A stretch of DNA of 64,000 bases from Glaciimonas sp. GTDB lineage: Bacteria > Pseudomonadota > Gammaproteobacteria > Burkholderiales > Burkholderiaceae_D. The notes beneath the pieces are model-generated. The model had not been told where the DNA came from. It did not search any database and saw only the letters and a program-made list of their open reading frames with translations. Position numbers and translations under genes: made by a program. How positions within the stretch are numbered: position 1 is the stretch's first letter; every line of letters begins with the position of its first letter. The stretch covers positions 1-64,000 of the forward strand of contig JABBOV010000009.1 of the NCBI GenBank assembly GCA_012927625.1, written 5' to 3'. Shown here in pieces: positions 52,907-61,453 of this stretch.

Positions 52907-53185
52907 TTATTGGTGCTGATCAACCAAAGCTTTGGCCAGAAGTTCCGCCACCACTTCGTTCATTCCGATTCCCCGCGCCTGCGCCACAGCCTGCAACTGG
53001 GCCACCAGATCGCTGTGCAGCTTAACCGCGAATGGCACCAGACCGAGCGCCTGATCCAATTTGCGCTGGTCGCGCCGGTCCAGGGCCACGGCGACATCCT
53101 GTCCGAACGCTGGACTGGTGCCGGCTTGCTTCATTTTACCGGTCAGTTTCATTGCTTTTTGCTTTTCCAGGCCGGATTTTTTCAT
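52907..53185 (-). CDS. small ribbon-helix-helix-like protein
   Basis: A 92-residue basic protein starting MKKSGLEKQKAMKLTGKMKQ, with AGAGGAA before the ATG. The C-terminal half (LVPFAVKLHSDLVAQLQAVAQARGIGMNEVVAELLAKAL) has the strand-helix-helix pattern of RHH DNA-binding proteins such as Arc or antitoxins. No toxin-like partner gene is adjacent. Copy 7 of the dispersed element lies 126 bp upstream, antiparallel. Confidence 0.6.
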   Translation of the reverse strand: MKKSGLEKQKAMKLTGKMKQAGTSPAFGQDVAVALDRRDQRKLDQALGLVPFAVKLHSDLVAQLQAVAQARGIGMNEVVAELLAKALVDQHQ

Positions 53186-53310
53186 GGCTTTATTCCTCTT
53201 TAAATTGAAGCGACCCATTTTACGCAAGTGCGGCGGTGACGAGGCACTTAAAACGTTTCGCCATCCCGACAAATGCCTGCCGGCACTTTCGATGCTATCA
53301 ATATGAATTA

Positions 53311-53384
53311 GGAGTATGCATTAAAACAGTGCATTCTCCGCATATATTCATTGCATAATACAAAAATACACTGCCTTGTATATC
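53311..53384 (+). repeat. dispersed 75-bp element, copy 7
   Basis: GGAGTAT, 20 nt, CCGCAT, 18 nt, AAAAATAC, 8 nt, GTAT. TGCATT and AGTGCA can pair in the first spacer, as ATCTAT and ATAGAT do in copy 3, hinting at a conserved fold with different bases. Confidence 0.75.
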
Positions 53385-53439
53385 TATTGTGGTCGAGCCG
53401 ACAGGAGGTGCGCCGCATTGAAAGGAGGCGGCACCGTCA

Positions 53440-54501
53440 TTAGCGACCGGGCAGCGCGATGGCCAACTCATCGGCCAAGGTTTGCACCAGCAGCGCGGCC
53501 GGCATTGGGCGCGCCAAGGCAGCGCCTTGTCCGGCCCAAAGCGACATCATTTCCAGTTGGCCCTGCTGGGTCGCTGCCTGACGAATTTCGGCAGTCAGTG
53601 CGTTCTGGGCCGGGTAAGCCGGCATCTCCTGCTCGAAAGGGCGTAACTGCTGCATGAAATCGGTGACGATGCTGCGCGCATATCGGCCTGAAAATACCCG
53701 CGTCAGGCGTGTGCCGTCGTCGCTGGTGTGCGTGATACGTTGTTTCCAGCCCGGATGAATGCCGGCTTCCGGGCAGCACAAGAAGGCGGTGCCGAGTTGC
53801 GCCGCCTGCGCGCCCAGGATCAGCGCGGCGGCAATGCCCTTGCCATTCATGATGCCGCCGGCCGCGATCAGCGGCACATTGACGGCGCGCGCGACCTGCG
53901 GAATTAGCGCCATCAGGCCGATTCCCGATTGTTCGAAGTCACCCAGAAAGGTGCCGCGATGACCGCCCGCTTCAATCCCCTGGATACAAATTGCATCGGC
54001 GCCGGCCGCTTCCCAGGCTTTGGCTTCCGCTACCGTAGTGGCAGTGCCGATCACACACGAGCCCTGTTGCCTGAATTGCGCCACTGTGGCGGCGTCGAGC
54101 ACGCCGAAAGTAAAGCTGACCACCGGCGGCGCGAGTGCCAGCAGGGTGGCGATCTGGGCTTGATTATTTTCGCAAAATTTGGCAGGGCGGCTTGCCGCCG
54201 GCAGACCCAGAGAAGCCCGAAACGGATTCAGACGCACCTGTGCCGACGCCAGTTCAGCATCGTTCGGATGCGGCTCTTCCAGCACGAACAAGTTGACATT
54301 GAACGGACGGCCGGTCAAAGCGCGCACCCGTTGCAGGCTTTCGGCAATCGCAGCGGGCGACAGCGTGGCCGCTGCGAACGAACCCAAGGCGCCGGCATTC
54401 GAAACGGCCGCCACCAGTTCCGGCGTGGTAGCACCGCCGGCCATCGGCGCCTGTATGATCGGATGATTGATGCCAAGCATCTTTACGAAACGTGAATACA
54501 T
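53440..54501 (-). CDS. nitronate monooxygenase family protein 2
   Basis: A 353-residue FMN-dependent barrel protein of the same family as the one at 48842-49801 but a different branch. Marks: INHPIIQAPMAGGATTPELVAAVSNAGALG, EAGGHRGTF and LIAAGGIMNGKGIAAALILGAQAAQLGTAFLCCPEAG. The start at 54501 (MYSRFVKMLGIN) is two residues upstream of the usual first strand. Closest in pattern to true NMOs that oxidise propionate-3-nitronate. No linked nitro-compound genes are seen. Confidence 0.9.
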   Translation of the reverse strand: MYSRFVKMLGINHPIIQAPMAGGATTPELVAAVSNAGALGSFAAATLSPAAIAESLQRVRALTGRPFNVNLFVLEEPHPNDAELASAQVRLNPFRASLGLPAASRPAKFCENNQAQIATLLALAPPVVSFTFGVLDAATVAQFRQQGSCVIGTATTVAEAKAWEAAGADAICIQGIEAGGHRGTFLGDFEQSGIGLMALIPQVARAVNVPLIAAGGIMNGKGIAAALILGAQAAQLGTAFLCCPEAGIHPGWKQRITHTSDDGTRLTRVFSGRYARSIVTDFMQQLRPFEQEMPAYPAQNALTAEIRQAATQQGQLEMMSLWAGQGAALARPMPAALLVQTLADELAIALPGR

Positions 54502-54655
54502 GATTAAGCGACTCCCCGTATTTGGAAAAAATGGATAGGTACGCAATATTCATACGCAACGTTCGCGGCTGTCATTTCAGCGCGCGTTGCGCGTATTAGC
54601 GCGGATTTTTCAAGCCACTACAGCGTATTATTTTCGGCTACAATTTAGCTGCGAT

Positions 54656-54684
54656 GCAGTTGCAAATAAGCGAAAAGCAACTGC
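54656..54684. other. 8-bp inverted repeat before small gene
   Basis: GCAGTTGC (54656-54663) and GCAACTGC (54677-54684) form a perfect hairpin with a 13-base loop, in the gap upstream of the 71-residue gene. No T-tract follows. It could be an operator or RNA element. Confidence 0.3.
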
Positions 54685-54775
54685 GCAGTACGCATTTGCC
54701 GAGTGCCAATGCGAGTATATTTAACCGTGCAATGGCTGCATCTTAAATGCTACAAAAGCTAACCAGGAGAACAAA

Positions 54776-54991
54776 ATGCTAGTGCATGAATATACGCGAC
54801 ATAGCGGACAGCGTTTGACCTATACCATCGTATATGGCGAAGGAGAGTATTTCATCCAGCGTGATGGCCAGTTGAAGAAATCCGTTCCAGATGCATTCGT
54901 CGCAGCTGTCAGCCCTGAAGAAGCCAAACCTGAACTTATGCTGCGCATGGCGATAGCGGATATCGAAGTGCTGATCGGGATGGAGGAATAG
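54776..54991 (+). CDS. small protein, unknown
   Basis: A 71-residue acidic soluble protein starting MLVHEYTRHSGQRLTYTIVY, with CAGGAG nine bases upstream. No family recognised. It is followed by a second small gene of similar kind after 41 bp, in the same direction; the two may form a unit. Confidence 0.6.
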   Translation: MLVHEYTRHSGQRLTYTIVYGEGEYFIQRDGQLKKSVPDAFVAAVSPEEAKPELMLRMAIADIEVLIGMEE

Positions 54992-55032
54992 GCCGCCAGG
55001 CTTGTTCTATCGTTTTAATGCCTGGAGTCTGA

Positions 55033-55284
55033 ATGCCATACGAAACAATACATGATTATGAAATCGAATATTCAGGCGCGCGGTTACCCGATAGTACGCA
55101 TTGGGCAGCGATGGTGACAGTTTACGGCCCGTCTCGCAGTCCCATGCATAGAAGCTGCATTTTTCCTTTGCAGCGCGTCTCTATTAATACCATTTTTACC
55201 AACGCAGAACAGGCAGAAAAAGAAGCGCACAAAGTGGCGCTTCAGATGTTCGAACCCGGGACCCAGCGCGGTTCCGGCGCATAG
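55033..55284 (+). CDS. small protein, unknown
   Basis: An 83-residue soluble protein starting MPYETIHDYEIEYSGARLPD, with beta-rich pattern (WAAMVTVYGPSRSPMH) and a helical tail (EQAEKEAHKVALQMF). The tail resembles the single-helix ends of small stress-type proteins, but no family is recognised. It is convergent with the HMG-CoA lyase gene. Confidence 0.6.
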   Translation: MPYETIHDYEIEYSGARLPDSTHWAAMVTVYGPSRSPMHRSCIFPLQRVSINTIFTNAEQAEKEAHKVALQMFEPGTQRGSGA

Positions 55285-55333
55285 AGCGCGCCGCAGCAAC
55301 GGTTCTCGCGCAGTGCCTTGGATAAATTAACGA

Positions 55334-56254
55334 TCAACCGGCGCGCTTGGCCGCCAGCGCATTGCCGGCGCGGCTGACTGCCTTGCGCCCCAGATGCTGC
55401 GAGATGAACTGGCCGGCGTCTACCACTGCGTCCAGGTCGATGCCGGTGGCGATGTCCAAGCCCTGCATCAAAAACAGCACATCTTCGGTGGCGACATTAC
55501 CGGTAGCGCCTTTCGCATACGGACACCCGCCCAAGCCGGCCACCGAGGAATGAAAAATCGACACGCCGACTTCGAGACTGGCGTAGATGTTGGCAATGCC
55601 CTGACCGTAGGTATCGTGGAAGTGACCCGACAGTTGCGCCAACGGAAACTCTTGCGCGGCGCGTTGCATGATCGCATGCACTTTCAGCGGAGTGGCTACG
55701 CCAATGGTGTCGGCGATATCAATCTCGTCGCAGCCCAGTTCGCGCATGCGGCGCACTACGTCAGCCACCGCATCGGCCGATACTTCGCCCTGATACGGAC
55801 AGCCGAACGCGCAACTGATGCTGCCGCGCAAACGCAAACGGTGTTGCTTGGCGGCGAGCGCGACGTCGCGGAAACGTTCGATCGATTCGGCAATCGAGCA
55901 ATTGATGTTCTTTTGCGAAAAGGCTTCGGAGGCTGAACCGAAGATCACCACTTCATCCGCCTTGGCTGTAAGCGCAGCCTTGAAGCCTTGCATGTTCGGC
56001 GTCAGCACCGAATACACCACGCCCGGCTTGCGCGTGATACCGGCCATTACTTCGGCCGATGTCGCCATTTGCGGCACCCACTTGGGCGACACGAAAGAAG
56101 CCGCTTCGATGTTGATAAAACCGGCTTGCGTGAGGCGGTTGACCAGTTCGATCTTGACCTCGGCCGAAATGGTTTCCTGTTCGTTTTGCAAGCCGTCGCG
56201 TGGGCCGACTTCGACGATCTTGACTTGTTGCGGGAGATTGCTGGATGGATTCAT
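55334..56254 (-). CDS. mvaB: hydroxymethylglutaryl-CoA lyase
   Basis: A 306-residue TIM-barrel lyase that splits HMG-CoA to acetoacetate and acetyl-CoA, the last step of leucine breakdown. Marks: VEVGPRDGLQNE (catalytic Arg-Asp), the HMGL-like block GLGGCPYAKGATGNVATEDV with the active-site Cys, and LSGHFHDTYG (metal His pair). The gene ends a minus-strand run with a carboxylase subunit likely to be methylcrotonyl-CoA carboxylase, which makes its precursor. A REP-like palindrome pair lies just upstream (56315-56381). Confidence 0.94.
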   Translation of the reverse strand: MNPSSNLPQQVKIVEVGPRDGLQNEQETISAEVKIELVNRLTQAGFINIEAASFVSPKWVPQMATSAEVMAGITRKPGVVYSVLTPNMQGFKAALTAKADEVVIFGSASEAFSQKNINCSIAESIERFRDVALAAKQHRLRLRGSISCAFGCPYQGEVSADAVADVVRRMRELGCDEIDIADTIGVATPLKVHAIMQRAAQEFPLAQLSGHFHDTYGQGIANIYASLEVGVSIFHSSVAGLGGCPYAKGATGNVATEDVLFLMQGLDIATGIDLDAVVDAGQFISQHLGRKAVSRAGNALAAKRAG

Positions 56255-56277
56255 TGGGATGTGTCCTTGATATGAAA

Positions 56278-56293
56278 GTAGTGCAGGCCTGCA
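56278..56293. repeat. short GTAG palindrome
   Basis: GTAGTGCAGGCCTGCA begins like the long palindrome at 59470 (GTAGTGCAGGCCT) and contains TGCAGGCCTGCA. It looks like a shortened member of that family. Confidence 0.5.
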
Positions 56294-56314
56294 GCTTGAA
56301 ACCGATGCAGCGCG

Positions 56315-56381
56315 GTAGGTGCGAATTTATTCGCACTCTTAACCATTCTGTGTGCGCTGATGCGAATAAATTCGCACCTGC
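56315..56381. repeat. REP-like inverted repeat pair
   Basis: Two 21-base arms (56315-56335 and 56361-56381) are inverted copies with 20 matches, and each arm is itself palindromic (TGCGAATTTATTCGCA). The left arm begins GTAGG, the right ends CCTGC. This matches the widespread REP type with a GTAG foot that is mobilised by TnpA-REP proteins. Confidence 0.8.
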
Positions 56382-56406
56382 AACGTCATTGTGACCGTTC
56401 CATTAT

Positions 56407-57348
56407 TTAATACCCTTTGCTTCGATCGACGATTCCAACGATAGGTTCGCCCTGCTCCAGCGCCTGGATTTTCTCGGCGATCTGGCGAATGCTTTCTTCA
56501 CGCAGGGTCAGCGCAGCGATGTGCGGCGTAATGTCAATGCGCGGTTCTTGCCAGAACGGGTGTTGCGGCGGTAGCGCTTCGGTGCGGAACACATCGAGCG
56601 TCGCGCCGGCCAGATGCTCCGATTTAATCAACGCCAGCAAGTCCGATTCTGCCACATGCGCGCCGCGGGCGACGTTGATCAGGTATGCGCCTTTCGGCAG
56701 TTTTTCCAGCATGCTGCGGCTGAGGATTTGCGTGGTTTCGGCAGTCAGGGGCAAAATGCAAACCAGAACCTGGCTACTCTGCAAAAAATCATCCAGTTCC
56801 TCTTCGCCGGCAAAACACGTCATGTCCGGCAAGTCCTTGCGGCTGCGACTCCAGCCGCGCAGCGGGAAACCGAAGTGCTGCACCGCTCTGGCAATTCGAC
56901 TGCCGAGTACGCCCAGGCCGAGGATGCCGACCGTGAAATTGTGCTTGTCATGCGGCCGCAATGGCCGCCAGATGCCAACCCGTCTTTGCGCTTCATAGTC
57001 ATCGAAACGGCGGAAATGACGCAGGATTGCGTAGCTTACGTATTCTGCCATTTGCACTGCCATGCCGGCGTCGTCCAGTCGCACGATAGGCACGTTCGGC
57101 GGCAGCGCAGCACCCAGTTGCAGAATCGCATCGACTCCCGCACCGAGATTGAATACCGCCTTCAAGCCGGCATGACCGGCCAGCATCGCGGCCGGCGGTT
57201 TCCAGGCCACGATGTAATCGGCCGGTAAGACATCTGCTGTGCCCATGCCGTGCTGCCAAACTTGTACGCGGGCCTGCGGCAAGACTTGCGACAATCCAGC
57301 CAGCCAGGGCTCAGGCTTGTTATCAGGGCTATAAAATAAAATCTGCAT
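56407..57348 (-). CDS. ghrA: glyoxylate/hydroxypyruvate reductase A-like
   Basis: A 313-residue D-2-hydroxyacid dehydrogenase. NAD(P)-binding fold GILGLGVLGSRIARAVQHFGF (about 142-162), catalytic Arg in NVARGAHV, Glu in FRTEALPPQHPFW and His in DITPHIAALT. It resembles GhrA (NADPH-dependent glyoxylate/hydroxypyruvate reductase). It lies between the carboxylase and HMG-CoA lyase genes in the same direction, with repeats in both gaps, so co-transcription is possible but not shown. Confidence 0.88.
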   Translation of the reverse strand: MQILFYSPDNKPEPWLAGLSQVLPQARVQVWQHGMGTADVLPADYIVAWKPPAAMLAGHAGLKAVFNLGAGVDAILQLGAALPPNVPIVRLDDAGMAVQMAEYVSYAILRHFRRFDDYEAQRRVGIWRPLRPHDKHNFTVGILGLGVLGSRIARAVQHFGFPLRGWSRSRKDLPDMTCFAGEEELDDFLQSSQVLVCILPLTAETTQILSRSMLEKLPKGAYLINVARGAHVAESDLLALIKSEHLAGATLDVFRTEALPPQHPFWQEPRIDITPHIAALTLREESIRQIAEKIQALEQGEPIVGIVDRSKGY

Positions 57349-57381
57349 AAGAAAAATCAGAAAAAATGGAATGCTGTTTTT

Positions 57382-57421
57382 GTAGGTTGGGTTCGCCGCT
57401 TCATCGCGTAACCCGACCTAC
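57382..57421. repeat. REP-like palindrome
   Basis: GTAGGTTGGGTT (57382-57393) and AACCCGACCTAC (57410-57421) are inverted with one mismatch. It begins GTAG and ends CTAC like the others. It lies between the carboxylase and reductase genes. Confidence 0.75.
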
Positions 57422-57439
57422 GAAGGTGCGTAGCAGTGA

Positions 57440-59452
57440 TTATGCAAGCTTGAACGCCAACAACGGCGCTCCGTCGGCAACCTGATCGCCAATCGCATAC
57501 AACACTTCTTCGACCATGCCGTCGCCAGGAGCGGCGATGGTGTGCTCCATTTTCATCGCTTCCATAATCACCAGCGGTTCGCCTTTTTTGACGTGCTGGC
57601 CTTTTTCAACCAGTACCGCCACCACTTTACCCGGCATCGGTGCAGTCAAGCGGCCACCATCGGCTTCCGCTGCTCCAGCATGTGCCAGCGGGTCGTTGTA
57701 GTTAAGCGCGGTGCGGCCGCCGCCTGCAAAAACGTGAAATACGTCGCCGTCGCGCACCACCGAGCCGCGCACCGCGCGCTGATCCAGTGTCAGTCTGAAG
57801 TCGCTGTTGTCATGCAGGCTAAGAGTCGTTTTGACCGATGCTGAGCCCAGTCCGATTTGCCAGCCGTCAGATTGATACTCCACGGTGAGCGGCTGCGCCT
57901 CGGCATCTTCCAGCGCCGCATCGGCAAAATGCAGGGTGCGCTGCAATCCGCTATTCATGCGCCAGCCGCTAGTGTTTCCGAACGGGTCATTCGCAGCCGC
58001 CGATTTTTCTGAAGTCACTAAAGCCACCGCTGCCAGCGCCAGCACATCGATCGAGACTGGGGCCGCCGCTGGAAACAGCGCGTCACCGTTGCGCTCGATT
58101 AAGCCGGTATCCAGATCGGCGCTGGAGAACGACTGGCTCGCGATCAAGCGCTGCAGGAACGCAATATTATTCGCCAGGCCGACGATCTGGTATTCGGACA
58201 AGGCTTGCGCCATGCGCGCCAGCGCTTCATTACGGTCTTCGCCCCAGACGATCAGCTTGGCGATCATCGGATCGTAGAACGGCGAAATAGTGTCGCCGGC
58301 ACGCACACCGCTGTCGATGCGCACCGCAGCGGGAATAGATGCATTTCCCAATTCGAAAGTGACCGCAGAAGGCGTGCGCAAATGCTTGAGGGTACCGGTT
58401 GACGGCAGGAAACCTTTTTCAGGATTTTCCGCATAAATCCGCGCTTCTATCGCGTGGCCGTGCAGCTTCAGCTGGTGCTGCAGCATTGGTAAAGGTTCGC
58501 CGGCGGCGACCCGCAATTGCCACTCGACCAAATCGGTGCCGGTGATCATTTCGGTGACCGGATGCTCAACTTGCAGGCGAGTATTCATCTCCATGAAGTA
58601 GAACGAGCCATCCTGATTGGCAATGAATTCGACCGTGCCGGCGCCGACATAGCCGACGGCCTTTGCTGCGGCCACGGCGGCGTTACCCATTGCGGCGCGG
58701 CGCTCAAGCGTCATGCCGGGCGCCGGTGCTTCTTCCAGCACTTTCTGGTGGCGGCGCTGCACCGAGCAATCGCGCTCAAACAGGTAGACGCAATTGCCAT
58801 GCGTGTCGGCGAACACTTGAATTTCGATATGGCGCGGACGCTGCAAATATTTTTCAGCCAGCACCCGGTCGTCGCCGAATGAACTGATCGCTTCGCGCTT
58901 GCAGGAAGCCAATGCAGCCTTGAAATCGGCTGATTTTTCGATTACGCGCATACCCTTGCCGCCGCCGCCGGCGCTGGCTTTGAGCAATACCGGATAGCCC
59001 ATTTTGTCAGCTTCAAGTTGCAAAAAATCGGCATCCTGATTGTCGCCGTGGTAGCCCGGTACCAGCGGCACATCGGCTTTTTCCATCAGCGACTTGGCGG
59101 CCGATTTGGACCCCATGGCGCGAATGCTTGAGGCCGGCGGGCCGATGAAGACCAGTCCTGCTGTAACGCAGGCGTCTGCGAAATCGCTGTTTTCCGACAG
59201 GAAACCATAACCCGGATGGATCGCCTGCGCGCCGGTTGCAAGGGCTGCTGCAATGATCTTGTCGGCGCACAAATAGCTTTCCTTGGCTGCGGCCGGGCCG
59301 ATGCAAACCGCTTCGTCGCACACTGCGACATGCTTGGCGCCGGCATCGGCCTCTGAATATACCGCGACGGTCTTGATGCCCATCTTGCGGGCAGTGGCGG
59401 CTACACGGCATGCGATTTCGCCACGGTTGGCGATCAGGATTTTGGTGAACAT
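57440..59452 (-). CDS. liuD: biotin carboxylase/BCCP subunit, methylcrotonyl-CoA type
   Basis: A 670-residue alpha subunit of an acyl-CoA carboxylase: biotin carboxylase (about 1-450, with KILIANRGEIACRV, GGGGKGMRV, EMNTRLQVEHPVTEMITGTDLVEWQL) and a C-terminal biotinyl domain with the carrier Lys in EAMKMEHT. Length agrees with methylcrotonyl-CoA carboxylase alpha. HMG-CoA lyase on the same strand supports leucine breakdown. The beta subunit and the other leu-degradation genes are not in the window. The biotin genes upstream supply its cofactor. Confidence 0.92.
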   Translation of the reverse strand: MFTKILIANRGEIACRVAATARKMGIKTVAVYSEADAGAKHVAVCDEAVCIGPAAAKESYLCADKIIAAALATGAQAIHPGYGFLSENSDFADACVTAGLVFIGPPASSIRAMGSKSAAKSLMEKADVPLVPGYHGDNQDADFLQLEADKMGYPVLLKASAGGGGKGMRVIEKSADFKAALASCKREAISSFGDDRVLAEKYLQRPRHIEIQVFADTHGNCVYLFERDCSVQRRHQKVLEEAPAPGMTLERRAAMGNAAVAAAKAVGYVGAGTVEFIANQDGSFYFMEMNTRLQVEHPVTEMITGTDLVEWQLRVAAGEPLPMLQHQLKLHGHAIEARIYAENPEKGFLPSTGTLKHLRTPSAVTFELGNASIPAAVRIDSGVRAGDTISPFYDPMIAKLIVWGEDRNEALARMAQALSEYQIVGLANNIAFLQRLIASQSFSSADLDTGLIERNGDALFPAAAPVSIDVLALAAVALVTSEKSAAANDPFGNTSGWRMNSGLQRTLHFADAALEDAEAQPLTVEYQSDGWQIGLGSASVKTTLSLHDNSDFRLTLDQRAVRGSVVRDGDVFHVFAGGGRTALNYNDPLAHAGAAEADGGRLTAPMPGKVVAVLVEKGQHVKKGEPLVIMEAMKMEHTIAAPGDGMVEEVLYAIGDQVADGAPLLAFKLA

Positions 59453-59469
59453 GTGAGTACTTTCTGAGA

Positions 59470-59561
59470 GTAGTGCAGGCCTCCGTGCCTGCGATTCGGA
59501 GCAATTAGTAGTACAGATCTCCGTGCCTTCGGCCCGGCGCAGGCACGGAGGCCTGCACTAC
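59470..59561. repeat. REP-like 24-bp perfect inverted repeat
   Basis: Arms at 59470-59493 (GTAGTGCAGGCCTCCGTGCC then TGCG) and 59538-59561 are exact inverted copies with a 44-bp loop. It starts GTAG and ends CTAC. It fills the gap between bioB and the carboxylase gene. Confidence 0.85.
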
Positions 59562-59570
59562 TTTGTTAAG

Positions 59571-60620
59571 TCATCCGCCGCAGCGCTCTTTCTGCGCTTC
59601 GGTCAGGGTCGAGGCATGGGTCTTCAAACCGAGCTTTGCCAACATGGCGCGGTCGTCCCCGGCTTCAGGGTTGCCGGTGGTGAGCAGCTTGTCGCCGTAA
59701 AAAATCGAGTTGGCGCCAGCCAGGAAGCACATCGCCTGTACCGCTTCGCCCATCTGGCGGCGGCCGGCCGACAGCCGCACGCGCGCTTTCGGCATCGTGA
59801 TGCGCGCCACCGCGATGGTACGCACGAATTCGATCGGATCGAGCGGATCGATGCCATATAAGGGCGTGCCTTCAACCTGCACCAGATGATTCACCGGCAC
59901 CGATTCTGGATACGGATTCAGGTTCGCCAACTGCGCGATCAGGCCGGCGCGTTGCTGGCGCGATTCGCCCATGCCGACGATGCCGCCGCAGCACACTTTC
60001 AGCCCCGCATTGCGTACTTGCCCCAGTGTATCCAAACGGTCTTGATATTCACGCGTGGAAATCACGTTATCGTAAAATTCCGGGGCAGTATCCAGATTAT
60101 GGTTGTAGTAATCGAGTCCGGCCTGCTTCAATCGGTCGGCCTGGCCGGCTTCCAGCATGCCCAGCGTGGCACAGGTTTCCAGGCCGAGTTGCTTGACGCC
60201 GCGCACCATCGCTTCGACTTTTTCCAGGTCGCGCTCTTTCGGCGAGCGCCAGGCCGCACCCATGCAAAAACGGGTTGCGCCGCTGGCTTTGGCTTCGCTT
60301 GCGGCGTCCAGCACTTCGGCCAACTCCAGAATTTTCTTGGCTTCGACGCCGGTGTCGTAACGTGCTGCTTGCGGGCAATAGCTGCAATCTTCCTCGCAAC
60401 CGCCGGTCTTGATCGACAACAGCGTCGCCAGCTCGACATCGCCCTCGGGGAAATGTGCGCGGTGCGTTTGCTGCGCCCGATACATCAGGTCGTTAAATGA
60501 CAGCTCGAATAGCGCCAGCACGTCGGCCAGCGGCCAGGTTGCCGCCTCCGGCAAGGTGATGGCCGCAGTGGACGGATGGAAGGCAACTGCCTTTGACTGT
60601 TGCGACTCGGTTTGGGACAT
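59571..60620 (-). CDS. bioB: biotin synthase
   Basis: A 349-residue radical-SAM enzyme that inserts sulfur into dethiobiotin. The SAM cluster Cys motif is [19 protein letters not shown] (CxxxCxxC). The 2Fe-2S cluster side has RFCMGAAWR, and other marks are [18 protein letters not shown] and [15 protein letters not shown]. It follows bioD with a 50-bp gap and precedes the carboxylase. Confidence 0.97.
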   Translation of the reverse strand: MSQTESQQSKAVAFHPSTAAITLPEAATWPLADVLALFELSFNDLMYRAQQTHRAHFPEGDVELATLLSIKTGGCEEDCSYCPQAARYDTGVEAKKILELAEVLDAASEAKASGATRFCMGAAWRSPKERDLEKVEAMVRGVKQLGLETCATLGMLEAGQADRLKQAGLDYYNHNLDTAPEFYDNVISTREYQDRLDTLGQVRNAGLKVCCGGIVGMGESRQQRAGLIAQLANLNPYPESVPVNHLVQVEGTPLYGIDPLDPIEFVRTIAVARITMPKARVRLSAGRRQMGEAVQAMCFLAGANSIFYGDKLLTTGNPEAGDDRAMLAKLGLKTHASTLTEAQKERCGG

Positions 60621-60646
60621 TGTTATTCCTTTAATGGTTCATGTTC

Positions 60647-60674
60647 GTAGGGGCACGGCATGCCGTGCCCCTAC
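60647..60674. repeat. REP-like 28-bp perfect palindrome at bioD end
   Basis: A perfect 28-bp palindrome starts GTAGGGGCACGGCA and ends CTAC. It contains the bioD stop codon: the minus-strand TAG at 60671-60673 is part of the GTAG foot. Confidence 0.9.
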
Positions 60675-61453
60675 GGGTTGGCCGGCCAGTTCGGCAGACC
60701 AGAAAAGTCAAGATATTCGGCAGCGGCGGCAGCGCACGGTTGCGCCAGGCGCGGCACGCGGCCCAGCAGCGGAGCCGGGATGCGCATCAATAGCGCTGCA
60801 ATATTTTCGTCGGCGAAGTGCATGTCAAGCTCCAGTTCGTTGGCGACCCAACCGGCCAGCACCAGGCCGCGCGCGGTGATCGCTTCAACCGTCAGCAGCG
60901 CGTGATTGATGCAGCCCAGGCGTAGCCCGACCACCAGCACCACCGGCAAGCCCAGTTGCTGCGCCAGGTCGGCAGTGTCGAAACCGTCGGACAGCGGCAC
61001 GCGGAAACCGCCTACGCCTTCGACCACCACCGCGTCCGAGGCGGCGGCGATTTCGGTGTAGGCGGCCAGGATCGGCACCGATTCGATAGTGATGCGTTCC
61101 AGGGCGGCGGCGATATGCGGCGCGGCCGCTTGCTTGAGCAGGTAGGGCGTGGTCAGCGTCGCCAGCATGACGACGTTGCCGGCTGCAGCCAGCCGGTCGG
61201 CGTCGTCATTGTGCCAGTCGGCACCCATCAGCACGGCCCCGGCCGCCACCGGCTTCATGCCGCAGGCGCGCACGCCGGTTTGCACCAGCGCGTGCAGCAG
61301 TGCCGTCGAGATCAAGGTCTTGCCGACGTCGGTGTCGGTGCCGGTGATGAAACAGGTGAAACGGCTGGGCGTGTCGGTGGCGGCTTGCGCCGGCTGCAAT
61401 TCGGTAGCAGGAATCGGCGCCAGTACGGGATCGCTTGCGTCATCGGGACTCAT
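60671..61453 (-). CDS. bioD: dethiobiotin synthetase
   Basis: A 260-residue ATP-dependent enzyme that closes the ureido ring from 7,8-diaminopelargonate. P-loop GTDTDVGKT, substrate Lys GMKPVAAG, and VVVEGVGGFRVPLSDG. The start at 61453 overlaps the bioF stop (ATGA), so the pair is coupled. An N-terminal 30-residue Ala/Pro/Thr-rich stretch precedes the P-loop, longer than in E. coli BioD. The stop codon sits in a REP palindrome. Confidence 0.95.
   Translation of the reverse strand: MSPDDASDPVLAPIPATELQPAQAATDTPSRFTCFITGTDTDVGKTLISTALLHALVQTGVRACGMKPVAAGAVLMGADWHNDDADRLAAAGNVVMLATLTTPYLLKQAAAPHIAAALERITIESVPILAAYTEIAAASDAVVVEGVGGFRVPLSDGFDTADLAQQLGLPVVLVVGLRLGCINHALLTVEAITARGLVLAGWVANELELDMHFADENIAALLMRIPAPLLGRVPRLAQPCAAAAAEYLDFSGLPNWPANP

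Noticed and set aside
52907-53185. Toxin-antitoxin pair at the ribbon-helix-helix gene
   Set aside because: No toxin-sized frame with a ribosome site lies next to it on either side.
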